Below, piece after piece: positions 1-11,700 of a stretch of 64,000 bases of DNA. Origin of the DNA: Diaporthe sp. PMI_573 (taxonomy: Eukaryota > Ascomycota > Sordariomycetes > Diaporthales > Diaporthaceae); NCBI GenBank assembly GCA_021399435.1, contig JAJTUP010000015.1, positions 1,240,001-1,304,000 of the forward strand, in the 5' to 3' direction. The notes beneath the pieces were generated by a model that worked only from the letters and a program-made list of their open reading frames with translations, ran no database searches and had not been told where the DNA came from. Both the position numbers and the translations under genes were made by a program. The stretch's first letter is position 1. Every line of letters begins with the position of its first letter.

Positions 1-671
1 TGGAGGTGGGTGTGGCTGAGGACCCGCGACATCTCCCGGATGCAGTATAGCACCGCGAGCCCCGTTGGCAGCTGTGCCCACTGTCCAGGTGGAAGACGTT
101 GCTGAAATCAGGGTCGCTGCAACGGCCTGCGACAGCCACAAGGGGACGATGGCCACCGACGCGACATTACAGTACGTGACCACGCGGTGCCCTGCCATGC
201 CCTGCCATGCCCTGCCACGTTCTGCCACGGGGCGGCGTTTGCCGTCCTGAACTTGTCCTGCTGGTGAGGCACTGCTGCTGCCGTCGGGGGTGCGGTCGGC
301 GATGGTGGCAGCGGAGCGGCTGGCGGCTGGCATTTGGCGGCTGGGCAGGCAGGGTGGATGACAGAATGCCGATGCAGGCGAGATTGCACCGGGGAGGGGC
401 ATTTTAATTACACTGATGCGCCCAGTGCAAGCAGGCGGTCGGGCTGGCGGGCTGGCGGGCTGGCAGGTTGGCCGCCAGAGTACTGCAGGACGCACATGCG
501 ATGGCAGGACACTGCGAGGAGCAGACTGTCAACAGCTCGCACCAAGCCCGCCAACTCTGCAGGCCAGGGAAGAAGAGGTCGTGGCTGCTGATCCGATTGA
601 TATCCACGGGCGCGACGAGCAGCAAGCCCAGGAATCATCAGCTCATGGTGCCTTAGCCCAGCAGGGTGCGT

Positions 672-800
672 TACCTACCTAGGTACCTGGGTGGGCGTGG
701 GTGCTGCTCCTGCCCGTACCGTGGCTGGACTGCCCACTACCTAGGTACCCAGGTACGTAGGAACCTACGCAGTAAGTAGGTAAGTACGTGGTTACACAGT
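672..800. repeat. cluster of CCTAGGTA/GTACGTA-like short motifs
   Basis: Within about 130 bases the palindrome-rich words ACCTAGGTAC, CTACCTAGGT, GGTACGTAGG and AGTAGGTAAGTACG follow each other. Similar words recur alone near 13756 and 35796. They form no exact tandem array. The function is unknown. Confidence 0.5.
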
Positions 801-1337
801 ACGTGCGGTAGTCATCGAGAAGGAGCAGTCGGGGTGGTATTGTGAGGTGCATCACAGCACGGCCAAAGCAGGGGGGACCCTTCTAGCAGCTCCTGCCATT
901 TCAGTGCTACCCTTGCGCTCCGCTCGTACTCCCTGAGGTACACTTACGGGGCACGGGTACGTACCTTTTGTGGCGGGGCGGGCAGTTGTGCTGTCAAGAC
1001 ATCTGGAGCGCGTGCCCCAGCCAGGCCCGCTGCTCATGATAAGGGCATCTCCGACCCTCGACAGCGACATGACATGCACAGGCGCTATGCTCTGGATGTG
1101 CACTAGACTAATATGGCATGTTCCGTCGAGGAGTCGGACAACCAAAAGGCCTCCACAGCACCACAGCCTGCCAGAGTCATTGTCAGTGTCGGTGCAGGCG
1201 CGCAAGTGGCCCCGGCCTCAGCGTCAATGGGACTGCCTAGGGCTGAGGACACCTCGCACCGCACGGTCCAGCAGAACCGCAGCGTGGGTAACTCGGGTGG
1301 GTCCGCGTGTTGACGGTCCAGGCTGACGACTGAAACC

Positions 1338-1391
1338 TTGCACGGCTTGTACGGCTTGCGCGGCTTGCACGGCTTGCACGGCTTGCACGGC
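1338..1391. repeat. 9-bp tandem repeat, six copies
   Basis: Six head-to-tail copies of TTGCACGGC, two of them with one substitution (TTGTACGGC, TTGCGCGGC), fill the interval exactly. The antisense frame reads as repeated Lys-Pro-Cys, but no gene context supports coding. Confidence 0.85.
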
Positions 1392-4300
1392 TCATTGACG
1401 AGCCCCGAGTCTACGGATCGTGTGCGGACTGTTCCAGCGTCGCTACCGTGGACGAGCGCCCACCGGCCATAATACACGAGACAATCAGACAGCCATGCTT
1501 GTCACAGCAGCTACCTCCCTGCCCCAAGCCTCCTCTGCGTCTCATCAGCACTTCTTTGCAGCAAATCTGCCTGCTCCGTGGCCCTTGCTCCTGGGGAATG
1601 ACGCCTGCTACTCGACCGCGGCCAGGACCATGACTGCAGCTGTGATTGCAACTGTGACTCCAGGCTGCGGTCGCGGCTGCGAGGGGCGAGGCCGACGGCG
1701 ACGAGGAAAAACCAGGGCCCAAGTCGCAACCCCCACACGCACATTCAGACAGGCACCGGCAGTCCCATGTGCCAGTTTAGCAACTTACGCACACATCGGA
1801 CGTTGTTTGCTTGGCCTTGGACAGGTCCGCCGAGATTTGATCGTAATCCGCAACCAAAATTCGCCACGCTTCCTCGTCTTGTCATGGCCACATGGTTCAG
1901 ATCAGAACACCGCTTCGGCTCCCCCTTGACCGTGAAGTTGCCGGAGGGCCCTTCAGCGGTGAGACATCGGCCTGCATTCGTGGGCTAGATCGCCCGTTGC
2001 AGCTGGCCTGGCCAGACGCCAGACATCAGGCATCCAGCCAATCATCGCTCCAGCATGGCGCGCGGGTCGTCCCTCGCGCGGCGTTTGCGCCATCGCCTGC
2101 CTTGGCTCTCTGCCCTGCAACGAGTCGATCAGCGACGAGTCCGAGGCGACGAGGGTCTGTGTCGCTCGAGATGTGGCTTGCTCGCGGCCGCCCTCCCGTC
2201 CCCTCCTCCACCTCACCATCCTTCCCAGGACCGCCCAGGGCCGTATTGATGACTGTGGCTTCGTTGCACTCTGCACTCTGCACTGAACCACAGCCTGGGC
2301 GACCCCTGTTCCCGGCTGACTAACCAGGCCTCAACTATATTTGAAACAAGATCCCATTTCTCTCGATGCTACCCTGCAAGGCGCACACGCATCCGTCCCT
2401 TATTCGAAATCGAGCATCCAATCCCACAGCTAATAACAAGCAAAATGAGCCGGCCACTTCTCAGCTGACCGGGGGCAGCCCCCCACACCGTCTCCTCCCG
2501 GAACCTCCAGCCAACCGAGGCGTTGGCTTCGCTGAGAGAAAGGCAAGCAGACAGACATGCCTTTTCTCCGGGCACCATACCGCTGTCACCCGCGACCGAC
2601 CCATCTCCCCACTGCTGGCTTTTTATCTCCGAACTCGAGTGACCCACCAGCCTGGCAGCACCTACTGAACATTACTGTGTGGACGCGCGGACGCCCCGAC
2701 CAGGGCCGCTGCGCTGGAGATACTGCACACAACCAAAGCTCCTTGCACAGTAGCCAGCTTTTCAAGTTGACTAAGCTCGGCGCGCTTCAAACATGGTAGC
2801 CATGACCCTCTCATCAAAGCTCATGGCTGTCAATGTAGTGTTGCAGGCTGACCACTTACACCTACCAGTGGTTGGGCTCGCCGCTGGACCAGTTCAATTT
2901 CCGTTGAAACACACCAAAATTCCTGTGCGTACCCGGCCCAAGAGGCCAAAAGCTGCCACATGTGCGCTAATTTAGGCGGCGCTTCCAATTTCAGACGTCG
3001 TCACTCATAAAACCCACCGGAGCCGGTCAGCCCGGGAGCAGTCAGGCACTCAATGAGAAAGTGACCAGGGATATATCCCCGACTAATAATAGAGTGAACA
3101 ATAATAAGTGTAGTGTGCTACAGCACCCGCACCACTACCTTCCATGGTCGCCCCAGTCCACCTTCAGAAAAGCCGGCCCAGTGTCACTTGTCAGACAGTC
3201 TTTCTGGCTAAGCGCCCCGAACCGTTGATCAACGCGCCTCTCCTGCCGCAAGCGACTTGGCGGATCCGTCGAGCATGTCTCGACGCCATGTGGGTGGACG
3301 TGGCTTTGGCGCTCATGACCGGCCGGTGGCCTTCTCTGGTACGCAGGCTACAAGTGAAGGCAGGGTACACTTCTTCAAACCTCGTCGACATACTTCCACT
3401 TCGTACACCTCGTGGGGCAAATCGGCCGGAACTCCGAGCATCCTGATGAAGGACACGATTCGCCTCACCTCGACCGCCCGAACATTGCGGGCGAAGACGC
3501 CTGCTGTGGAAGAGCAAGCAGAAATTGAACTTGGCTTTCAAGCCACAGTAATGTCTCCCGCGAGGAGGTCCACGCCTCGAACATGGTCAGACCGCATCGG
3601 CTTGGAGATGCGGACCCATTCCATTTGGACCACCAACGAGGAAACGGCCTGCAGGTTTGTAGGCTCGGCGCTCCATTGACGGGCATGCATGTTGTGGATG
3701 ACGCTTGTGCGTAGCTCGGCCGGACGTCCTGTAAGTATACTAAAGTTCCGGCTTACTTGCAGAAGCCCTGCAGTCGAGCCTGTAGAACCTGCAGTTCTCA
3801 GTGGCTGTAATGAGAATGTTGGCTCCTGTTCATCCAGTGGCTGGTGTGTGACCACACTTTGGACCTAGGTTGAGACTCTGCAGGGAGCACTGGGAAACTC
3901 GTTGACCCCGGTTCCGCCTGCTAAGCCTGTGATACCGTTGCAGGGCGACGAGAAGCGAGCCCTATGGTTCGACACCTCGCAGGTGTCCTAATGGCATGGT
4001 TCCGTGGTCATACTCGGGGCCGAACTCGCTGGGGAAGCCAAATCGAGCTTGTTTGGGTACCACAACAGTCCCGACCTTTGGTCCGGGTCTTTGGCTGCTT
4101 CCCCATGAGAGACATTCTCACTAATCGGGGATTTTTGATCGTCGATGTTGGGCGAGATAGTGTCCAGTCATTCATTCTGCCCTCTTGGATTTCTGTCAGA
4201 GGCTGACAGTGCAGCGTTGACCGCGCCCCTTTTCAATGGCTCACATTTGCCCAGTTTTGATTCAACTTGCATACAATTCCCGTTGAGGCTTGTTCGCAGC

Positions 4301-5531
4301 CGGCCATCGAGACCTATCCCAATTTCTCAAGCCCGAAAATGTCGAAGAAGATCAGACGAGGGCACACAATGCGGGATATGAGCCTCAATGTCCCTAGTCC
4401 CAACAATTCGGTGGAAGCGCGTTGCTTGTCCCAGCCACGTCGTCTCGATCACACGCGAGACTCAGTAGATCACTTCGCCGAGCCAACGGATTGGTTCTCG
4501 GTCATCCGGTCCCGACGTTATTGACCAGCCTCCTTGCATGGCCTCTGCCTCGTGGCCCGCATGGCCCAGATGCAGCATATGGCTCGCCCGCGGACCAGAG
4601 CCATGTCTCAAACTTCTTCCGCCTGGGCGTCACTAGGGAATTTGCTGTAGGATTTCTTTTTTGGAATCAACGCTCACCTCTAGATACTCGTGACAGGGAC
4701 GCCTCCTTCTCCACCTCTTTGCTTTTGCCCCCGACGTGGCTGTCAAGACGAGATCACAGGTTCGCATGAGTGACCGAACTTGAAACAAGGCCCGCTTCGA
4801 CGATTTCCAGCTAAGAGGATTTATTGCTTTCAAGCTCTCCAAAAAATGACCTCGATGGTGTACACGGGCCTTGATGTATTGCCAGGCCCGTTTGACTCCC
4901 CCGTATGGGCGCTGACCAAGTTTTCAGCTGCCAACATCTCCTGTCATTCAACGTTGAGGAGCCATGGCTTGCTCGTACTTATCACGCGGCTTTGCACCTC
5001 GGCTCTTCCTTCCACCAATGTGAGCTCCGAGAAGCTCCTGCGACTTCGGGTGTGCGCTGAGTTGATGCGGCCAAGTGGTTTATCAGTCGGTTTCAATGGC
5101 TGGTGCGCATCCGAAGTCACTTGAAGTAGGCACAAAACCCCCTGCCTTGAACAACACATCGGGTAGCTGGGACGCCTGAGCCGATCATCGAAAACTTTCG
5201 CAACTGCGGTCAGTGGGGCGAGTTCGCTACTGATTTCATGGCGCCTGGCACGGCGGCCGGAAGAGCTGAGGTTGGGAAGTTGCGCTATCACATTGTGGCG
5301 ATGGGCTCACTTCCATGCCACTGACATAAAACAGGCCAACCATCTGGACCTGTCTAATGACTGCAATGTCGCCGCTACGATGTGTCGCAACACAGCTTGG
5401 AAGCCACCGAACCTAGCGGTCCAGCGAGTGAAGGAATGCTGCTCTTTGTCTGACACGTGAATCGGAGCCTTGGTGGAAAGTGCTTCAAGAGTGTGTCGTT
5501 AATCTAAGCTACACGATGTCTTTTCATATTA

Positions 5532-6681
5532 CTAGACAGCACGCTTCGAGAACACGCGAATTCTCTTAACCCCTCCATCGGGTATCATGGCCAACTTAAC
5601 ATGTGTAAAGGGCTTGTCCTGGATCTTGGAGGCATACTCGTGCTCCTGGTCCGGCCCAGTCTTGCTGGGCTCCACAACCTCCTGCCATGCCTCAGCCGTG
5701 GCTGGGGGCTCGCCGGCGTCCTTCCACTCGATGGCGTCCACCTTGACCTTCTGGGGAAAGTTACCCCTGAAGTAAGCCGTGTCGACGACAAGACGCTGAA
5801 TGAGCGCCAGCGCGCCGAGGCGAATGACAGCCCAGTCGACGTGGTCCTTCCCACGGGAGCGCTTCGTCTCCCAGCCATCGCCCATGTCCTTGCCCCGGCC
5901 CGGCAGGATGAGGTTGTCCTTGGTGCCGAAGTGCTGATCGCTGCACGACACGGCGACGCCGCCGTTCTGGGCGGCGGCAAGGTCGAGGACGGCGTCCTTG
6001 TCGTCGGGGAAGACGGGGACGGCGTGGCCGAAGAGCCGGAAGCGGGCGATGCCTCCGTCCGGGTACATGTTGAGGCGGACGTGGGTGTAGCGCTTGCCGG
6101 TGGGCCTGGTCAGCTTCCAGGCGAAGCGCTGCGAGGGCCCGCACTCGCGCACGCCGAGGATGGGCTGCCAGCCGCCGCGGGAGCCCTTCCATGTGAGAAC
6201 CTCGGCGTCGTCGAGGCTGAAGCATCCCTCGACGGAGATGAAGGGTGCGTGGTTGCCGGAGAAGAAGGCCGTGTCGACCTCGACGCCATCGACGGTACCT
6301 GATGCGACGCCCAGCCGGATGACGACCCAGTCAAAGGGCTCCGTGTTGTGCCGGCGCGTCTCCCAGCCGTCGTACCAGGCGCCCGTGTACACCATCTTGC
6401 CCGGCTGGCGGATGGGCGGCGTGGGCGTCAGAAGGTTTGCGGCCTCTGCAAACCACTCGTCTGAGAAGCCGATGACCTTGCCTCCCAGGGCGGCGGAGAT
6501 GAGATCTGCTTCACGGTCAGCCTTCAGCCATGTGTGGTCTAAGGTGTTTGGCGTGGCGCGTCGACTTCCAGGCGCGGGCTTTCGTACCTATGCTAGATGA
6601 GCGGAATGTCTGGTCGATGTCGTTCGGGGCTACGGACGTAGCCTCGACGTCGTCAAGCTTATACTGGATTTCGTCTGCCAT
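5532..6681 (-). CDS. allantoicase (allantoate amidinohydrolase)
   Basis: Allantoicase hydrolyses allantoate to ureidoglycolate and urea in purine (ureide) catabolism. The coding sequence is join(5532..6505, 6588..6681) on the minus strand, giving 355 residues, the usual length for fungal allantoicases. The first exon starts MADEIQYKLDDVEA. The 82-nt intron has a GTACGA donor and an AAGCAG acceptor, and splicing restores a continuous frame into LGGKVIGFSDEWFAEAANLL. Two homologous jelly-roll repeats are visible, each with a DGWETxR motif (YDGWETRRHN and GDGWETKRSRGKDHVDW) and a later PDGG(I/V)xRxR motif. The frame continues upstream of the internal Met at 6395, so that Met is not the start. 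No other ureide genes lie nearby. Two GATA-factor motifs form a palindrome about 500 bases upstream. Identification is firm; the exact start is well supported but untested. Confidence 0.95.
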
Positions 6682-7785
6682 GTCTGCCTTGGAGTTGCGT
6701 GTTTGTCGTCCTGGAGGAGAGGAGATGGTCTCAAGGAATAATGAGAGAAAGTATGCTCATCAGCGACGGGGAACGGGAACTCAAGATGTGTTGTGTATCT
6801 GAGCTGGTGGCAGCAAGTGATAGGCGACGCCTAATGACAATAGGCTATCGAGTAATGGGCTCCGGCCCCGGCCCGGAGCGAATCGGGCGCGGCCGACGTC
6901 GCTTGTGTGGAGCCCGGGAATGGCCAGCCTCGGTCGGACATGCAGGCATGTTTGGCCTTTCCCGTTTCTTTGTTTGCTAGGGCAGGACCAGCGAGCTTTT
7001 CACTTGTGCACCTGCAGACGGAACTGCCTGCCGTTGCAATCAGCAATGTTCGCCTGAAGCATAGTCGATGATGTGCCAGTCAACTCTTTGAATCCGGAGC
7101 CGAGCGCAAGGAACACGTTAGTCCGTCCATCTCGAGAAGTCAGGTGTGGCAATGCCCGCGCTTGGTGGGCTGGGCTAACCGCGATTATCTCGATAATCCG
7201 ACCTTGTCCCCCAGCGCTGATGTTACCTGGATCTGCCCCGCTCGTAGCGGTCCCACGCAATGCGTCTGGGGTTGGGGGGGGGGTGGGGGACAGTAATGCG
7301 TCAGCTCTCATAGGCCAATGGGCGCATCCCACAGAGTGCTCTCATCATTGACTTGTATGGCATCAACATAATTGTTACCATGCTCGTGATGCTTGTTGTC
7401 ACTCTCTTGCCTCCTTGGGATAAAGACAACGAGCCAGTGCGTCCATGGGATCCATAGCTGGGCTGGCCAAACGTTCCTAAACTGCATCAGGTGTCTGCTG
7501 GCATGGCGTGGTATGCATGTACATATTGTCATTGATAGATAGGTACTTGAGTAGGAAGCTTGTCTGGGATCAGGCCCTCTGGTCCTCGCCCGTCCTACTT
7601 CCCAGGCAAACAAGCTCCAACGTCAGAGAGTTGGCGTCAGCCTCAGCTCCCGGCAATCTTCATCTCCGGACTGCCCGACAACATCTTGTCCAGAGCAATA
7701 ACGACAACAAACCGTCCTCAAAGAATTCGCAGAGAAGCGCCGTAGAGACAGACAGTCCTCGCACCCATAGACGCACGCCTCCAAC
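6682..7785. other. divergent intergenic region between allantoicase and cytochrome b561 genes
   Basis: This 1.1-kb interval separates two divergently transcribed genes and so must hold both promoters. No coding frame in it is convincing. Several HGATAR words occur (TGATAG near 6816, CGATAG read on the minus strand near 6845, and the paired site at 7183-7198), plus a G-rich run near 7270-7287. Confidence 0.6.
7183..7198. promoter_or_regulatory. palindromic double GATA-factor site
   Basis: GATTATC and its exact reverse complement GATAATC are separated by TC. This places two HGATAR sites (AGATAA on one strand, CGATAA on the other) back to back. It lies about 500 bases upstream of the allantoicase start and 590 bases upstream of the cytochrome b561 start. 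AreA/NIT2-type GATA activators control nitrogen catabolic genes from such pairs, so a role in allantoicase expression is inferred. Confidence 0.4.
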
Positions 7786-8788
7786 ATGGCTTCGGCAACA
7801 GGAATACCAGAGCACCCGCCGGGGAACAACCACGAGGCACGAGAGTCCGAACCTCTGCTCGGCCGGCCGGGAGATGTCCTCCAGAAACCAGAAGAGTCAA
7901 TATTTCACAATCTTTACCGAGGTGTGCCTGCCTTGCAGTTTCCAAGCGTCTGGCCTGCATCGATTCACAGTTGCTGACTGGCAAATCCCCCATCTCTAGG
8001 AACCGGCTGGTTAGCCCAAGGCGGCGCCGTCCTGCTCGTCGCCCTCGTCTGGTCCGCCGTCCTCGAGCATCCACCGCTCATCCCCCTCTTCAGCCCCCAC
8101 CCGCTCCTCCAGAGTGTCGGCGTGCTCGTCCTGGCAGAGGCAATCCTCATTCTACAACCGACCTGGACCGCTGGCGAGAAGGTCATCGGCGCCCGCGCCC
8201 ACGCCTCGCTCAATCTCCTATCCTTCCTTATTTTCGCCGCTGGGGTCTTGATTATCGAGGCGAATAAGAGTAAGCAGAATCAGAATTGGCGTGGTCCTCT
8301 CTTGGACAATGATAAAAACTGGGGGGTGGGGGTCGTCTCGTGTAGAAATGGCTCGCGGAACCATATCCCCCACCGCCCCCACAGCACCTTGATGTTCGTC
8401 CGACAAGCTAGTATGTTCACTCACTGACGAACCCGCAGTCAAACAAGGCCCTGATAGCCACTTCCATTCCGTGCACGGCTACCTGGGCGTCCTCACAAGC
8501 GTGATACTGCTAGTGCAATACGTGTTCGGGTTCCTAATGTGGGGAGTTCCGGGTGTCTTTGGTGGCATCGACAACGCGAAGGCACTGTGGAAGTATCACC
8601 GCATGAGTGGATACCTCCTTTTCCTCCTGATATTGGCCACCGTCATCAGCGCGGTGTGGACCGATTTCAACGTCAACGTGCTCAAGATCAGGTTGTGGGC
8701 GGTCGTCGTGTCCATCGCCCTGATCGTCGCCGGCGTGTATCCCAGGCTCCATCCCAGGAAGCTTGGATTCAACTTTGGTCGCCATTGA
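7786..8788 (+). CDS. cytochrome b561-domain membrane protein
   Basis: This is a six-helix haem-b protein of the cytochrome b561 family, which passes electrons across membranes (often from ascorbate or to ferric iron in other eukaryotes). Exons are 7786..7921, 8000..8269 and 8439..8788, giving 251 residues. Both introns join frames cleanly (GTGTGC to CTCTAG, and GTAAGC to CCGCAG). Hydrophobic segments fall near residues 50-67, 82-97, 114-133, 150-170, 191-208 and 215-235. The four haem-ligand histidines of the family are seen: His79 (HPLLQS), His113 (HASLN), His148 (HGYLG) and His189 (HRMSG). There is no signal peptide or DOMON domain, and the 45-residue polar N-terminus is probably cytosolic. 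The start is in a good context (CCAACATGGC). The fungal substrate and membrane are unknown. Confidence 0.9.
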
Positions 8789-11700
8789 GCGCGCAACGAA
8801 CCTAGGTGCTGTTTGGGGGAATTAGGACGTCAAGTGTTTTGGTGAAGCCTTCTGGTGCTCGGGTTCGACGGAGTTGGCTGAACACATTTTTGGTTTGGGT
8901 GTTGCGAGATCTGAATGCACCTGAATCCATCCCCAAGGGGTATCGTGCTTTGGGATGGGGGGTTGCTAGCATTTGATGGCTGAGTTTTCCGCATTGACTA
9001 TGACGGCGAGATGGATATGGTTTTACACTAGTACACAGCAATGCTCGACTGAATGGATACTCGTGAATCTTTCGCTTCTTGCTCCGTGACGTCCCAGGGA
9101 GGACCGGGAAGTGTGTTATTACGCAGCTGTATTGTCATCATTCGAAATAAACTCCCAACTCATCAGTTGAAAGCAGTGCCCTCCCCCCCCCCAACTTCTC
9201 CCCCATTGGACCCCATCTCTTCAGCGCGACGGACGAAGGGCTGGCAACACCTTTCAAACTTAGCAAACTGTAAAACCGAGTTGGCGGAAAATGTGTAGGG
9301 TGGCGTTACGGTTGGTCGGGTGGAATGGGGGGTCAAACAACGAATTAGGTGACCGAGCCTCACGAGATGGTAGTCAACAATGTTTTCCCTAGGAGAGCAG
9401 TCCAGGAGGGTGGTAACGACTGCGTTTCACTCCAAGGCAGTGTCCTTGTCGCAACCAAGCGGGCATCCCAGAACTTCCAGGTATTCGAGATGAGTTGTCT
9501 CGATTTCACAGCCGGCATCTGTGGACTCGATTCTCAGCCATATACCTTCTCTGTCCTCTCTTGTTTCCCTGATTTTGTACACCTTCTCAACACCAACGAC
9601 GGCAGCAGGCGATGAGCGAGAGGCGAGGGCGCCAGACTCGATCGGCCACCTCTACGAAATCAATACCGAGAACCTACGATTGGATACGGAGGTATGCCGT
9701 TGCGCAGATCCCATATCACATGCGCAAGGGCGTATGCTGTTTGTGCGAGCTGCTCTGCAGCGAGATGTGCACGACATGAAGGCCACTTCCTCATTAATGA
9801 ATCATGTCGATGATCGACATAGGTATTTAAATTTCTCTTCACCCGTTCATGCCTGAGCGATACCAATGTCCACAGTGCTCACATACTGGCTGCCCCAGTC
9901 CCTTCGAGGAAAAGCTCTACAAACTGCCTGATGAATATTGTTCCTCAGGTATCCACTCCTTCGTACTTCACTCTGCATTTACGCGAAATTTCTAGAAGCC
10001 CGGGATTAATTCAACATCTCCCTCATAACATCTTTGTGGCGGGATCTTGCTCGGTGGTTCATACGGTAGTCTGCTCACGTCTATATGCAATACGGGTGGT
10101 AGCACGTAAGCCATGGATTGAAGCTTCTCTGACGTCTCTGTCAAATCAACACGCTGTTGGTTTTAGTCGCTAGTGCCTGTTGGGATGATCATAATTTCAA
10201 GAAGGTATATTTTTCCAGGGGCTGGCTAGCTTCGATAAGGCTCGTTTGAAGTGCCGAAGCTGAACTGTCCCATCCATCAACACCACGTGGATGATCGATG
10301 CCCAGAGGCCTGTGAACTGCTCAAATGACTTTTACCAACGAGCCTGAGCAAATCGACGGCCGTGTGTTTCTTGACCACCAGGGACATCTGTCAACTACAC
10401 AGGACAGGACTTGATATGTTGTTACCACACGGGGTTTGGATCATCTCTGATCACCAGGTGCCGTGTACTTCCCGCCAACCATACCAAAAGTGCTGATCAG
10501 GGCACACAAATGGATGTCGCTCGGACGGCGTTGTGAGCATCTGAGGCAGCGGGGACCATGTCCAGACGAAGCTGTATCTCGTCATCCTTGGGGAGGCCAT
10601 TCAACAATTTTATTATATACAGGAGTCTTCTTCCCAGCGATGTTGTGCCCGCCACACCCCCATCGGAGCCCCCTGGGCGGTCCGCAGTCGAGGGTCTGTC
10701 CGCCAAACTCCCGACGGATGGTAGTGAAAGTTTGCTGGGACTCAAATGGTGTTGACCAGGGTGTCTTCCCAGTTATTGTTGGATATACACAGCTTGGTAC
10801 CCTGTCGGAGGATGGGTACTGTAGAGACCCCGGAGACGATGTTAGGCACATAACCTCGGATATGAAACCTTCCTTCCCTGGCGTCCTCCTCCAATGTTCG
10901 ACAGCTAAGTGACTTCCTGTGGGGGTTGTGGTCAGTGACAGAACAGGGATGCGCAGGGCGGGCTTGAGTCTTTTGACGTGCATGCAAGGCTCCTTGGATG
11001 ATTTATGCAAATACTTACACCGCTTGAAGGGCGGTGGGTTATACCCGAGCAATATCTCTGTGATGGTGATTGCCTGAGACGGAGAACTCGATCGTGACCG
11101 ATGGTGTGTCAGACACCCTTGTGCATTGGGTCTTGTATACCCCCCTCAACAACACGAAAACCTGACGAGCGAATATTACAGTTGGGTTTTGCACCACCCT
11201 TCTGGGTCGCCAGGGAAAGCGACGTGAGGGACTCTGATTCCTTGAATCTCCGCAAAATGTTGGCGGTGTCGTCAGAGTGAACGACGGGCAGAAAGCCCGT
11301 TACCCTCCGCTTCCCACTTTGCGACCACTTACGCCCTGATCTAAAAGCAAATCTGTTGACATGTCCCATATCAAACTGGGCATAGACGAGGCGTGTGCCT
11401 CATCCTTCGAGGCCGTGGGGATTTCAGGCCGCGATGAAGCTACCTCCCCCGACAGGCCCTGTCCATTGCCTTTCTCTGCTGCATCCCGGCCACAACGGCA
11501 GACACAGAGGCCTGTCTCCGATTTGTGTGGTCGGGCACCTCGAACAAAATCGGCACAGGTCGCGCCAGGTGGGGGTTGGGCCAGGGCGACATTTAGGGGT
11601 TCATTTCCGACATGATCTTAGGAAACCAGAAATGTGCCCCTCCAGATCGCGTGGGATAACGACGATGTGCTGCGGACGGCGATCCGGGTAACGATTGTGT

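Larger units (their letters stand above)
1..5531. other. gene-poor left flank, no supported gene
   Basis: No reading frame here resembles a known family and none has a coherent set of splice sites. Overlapping frames of similar length are open on both strands, as expected of GC-rich non-coding DNA. The stretch holds a short TGCCATGCCC run near 187-220, a GGGCTGGC run near 439-466, a cluster of CCTAGGTA-like motifs near 672-800 and a six-copy 9-bp repeat at 1338-1391. Decayed or lineage-specific genes cannot be excluded. Confidence 0.5.

Noticed and set aside
3726..3763. GTAAGTATACTAAAG followed by TTGCAG, an intron-like segment
   Set aside because: At about 38 nt or less it is too short for an intron in this genome, and no coding exons flank it.
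3965..3975. GGTTCGACACC, a match to the tRNA B box
   Set aside because: The flanking bases do not pair into a T stem, and no acceptor stem or A box is found upstream.
5601..6302. 233-codon plus-strand open frame
   Set aside because: It is antisense to the allantoicase exon, whose protein is clearly conserved.
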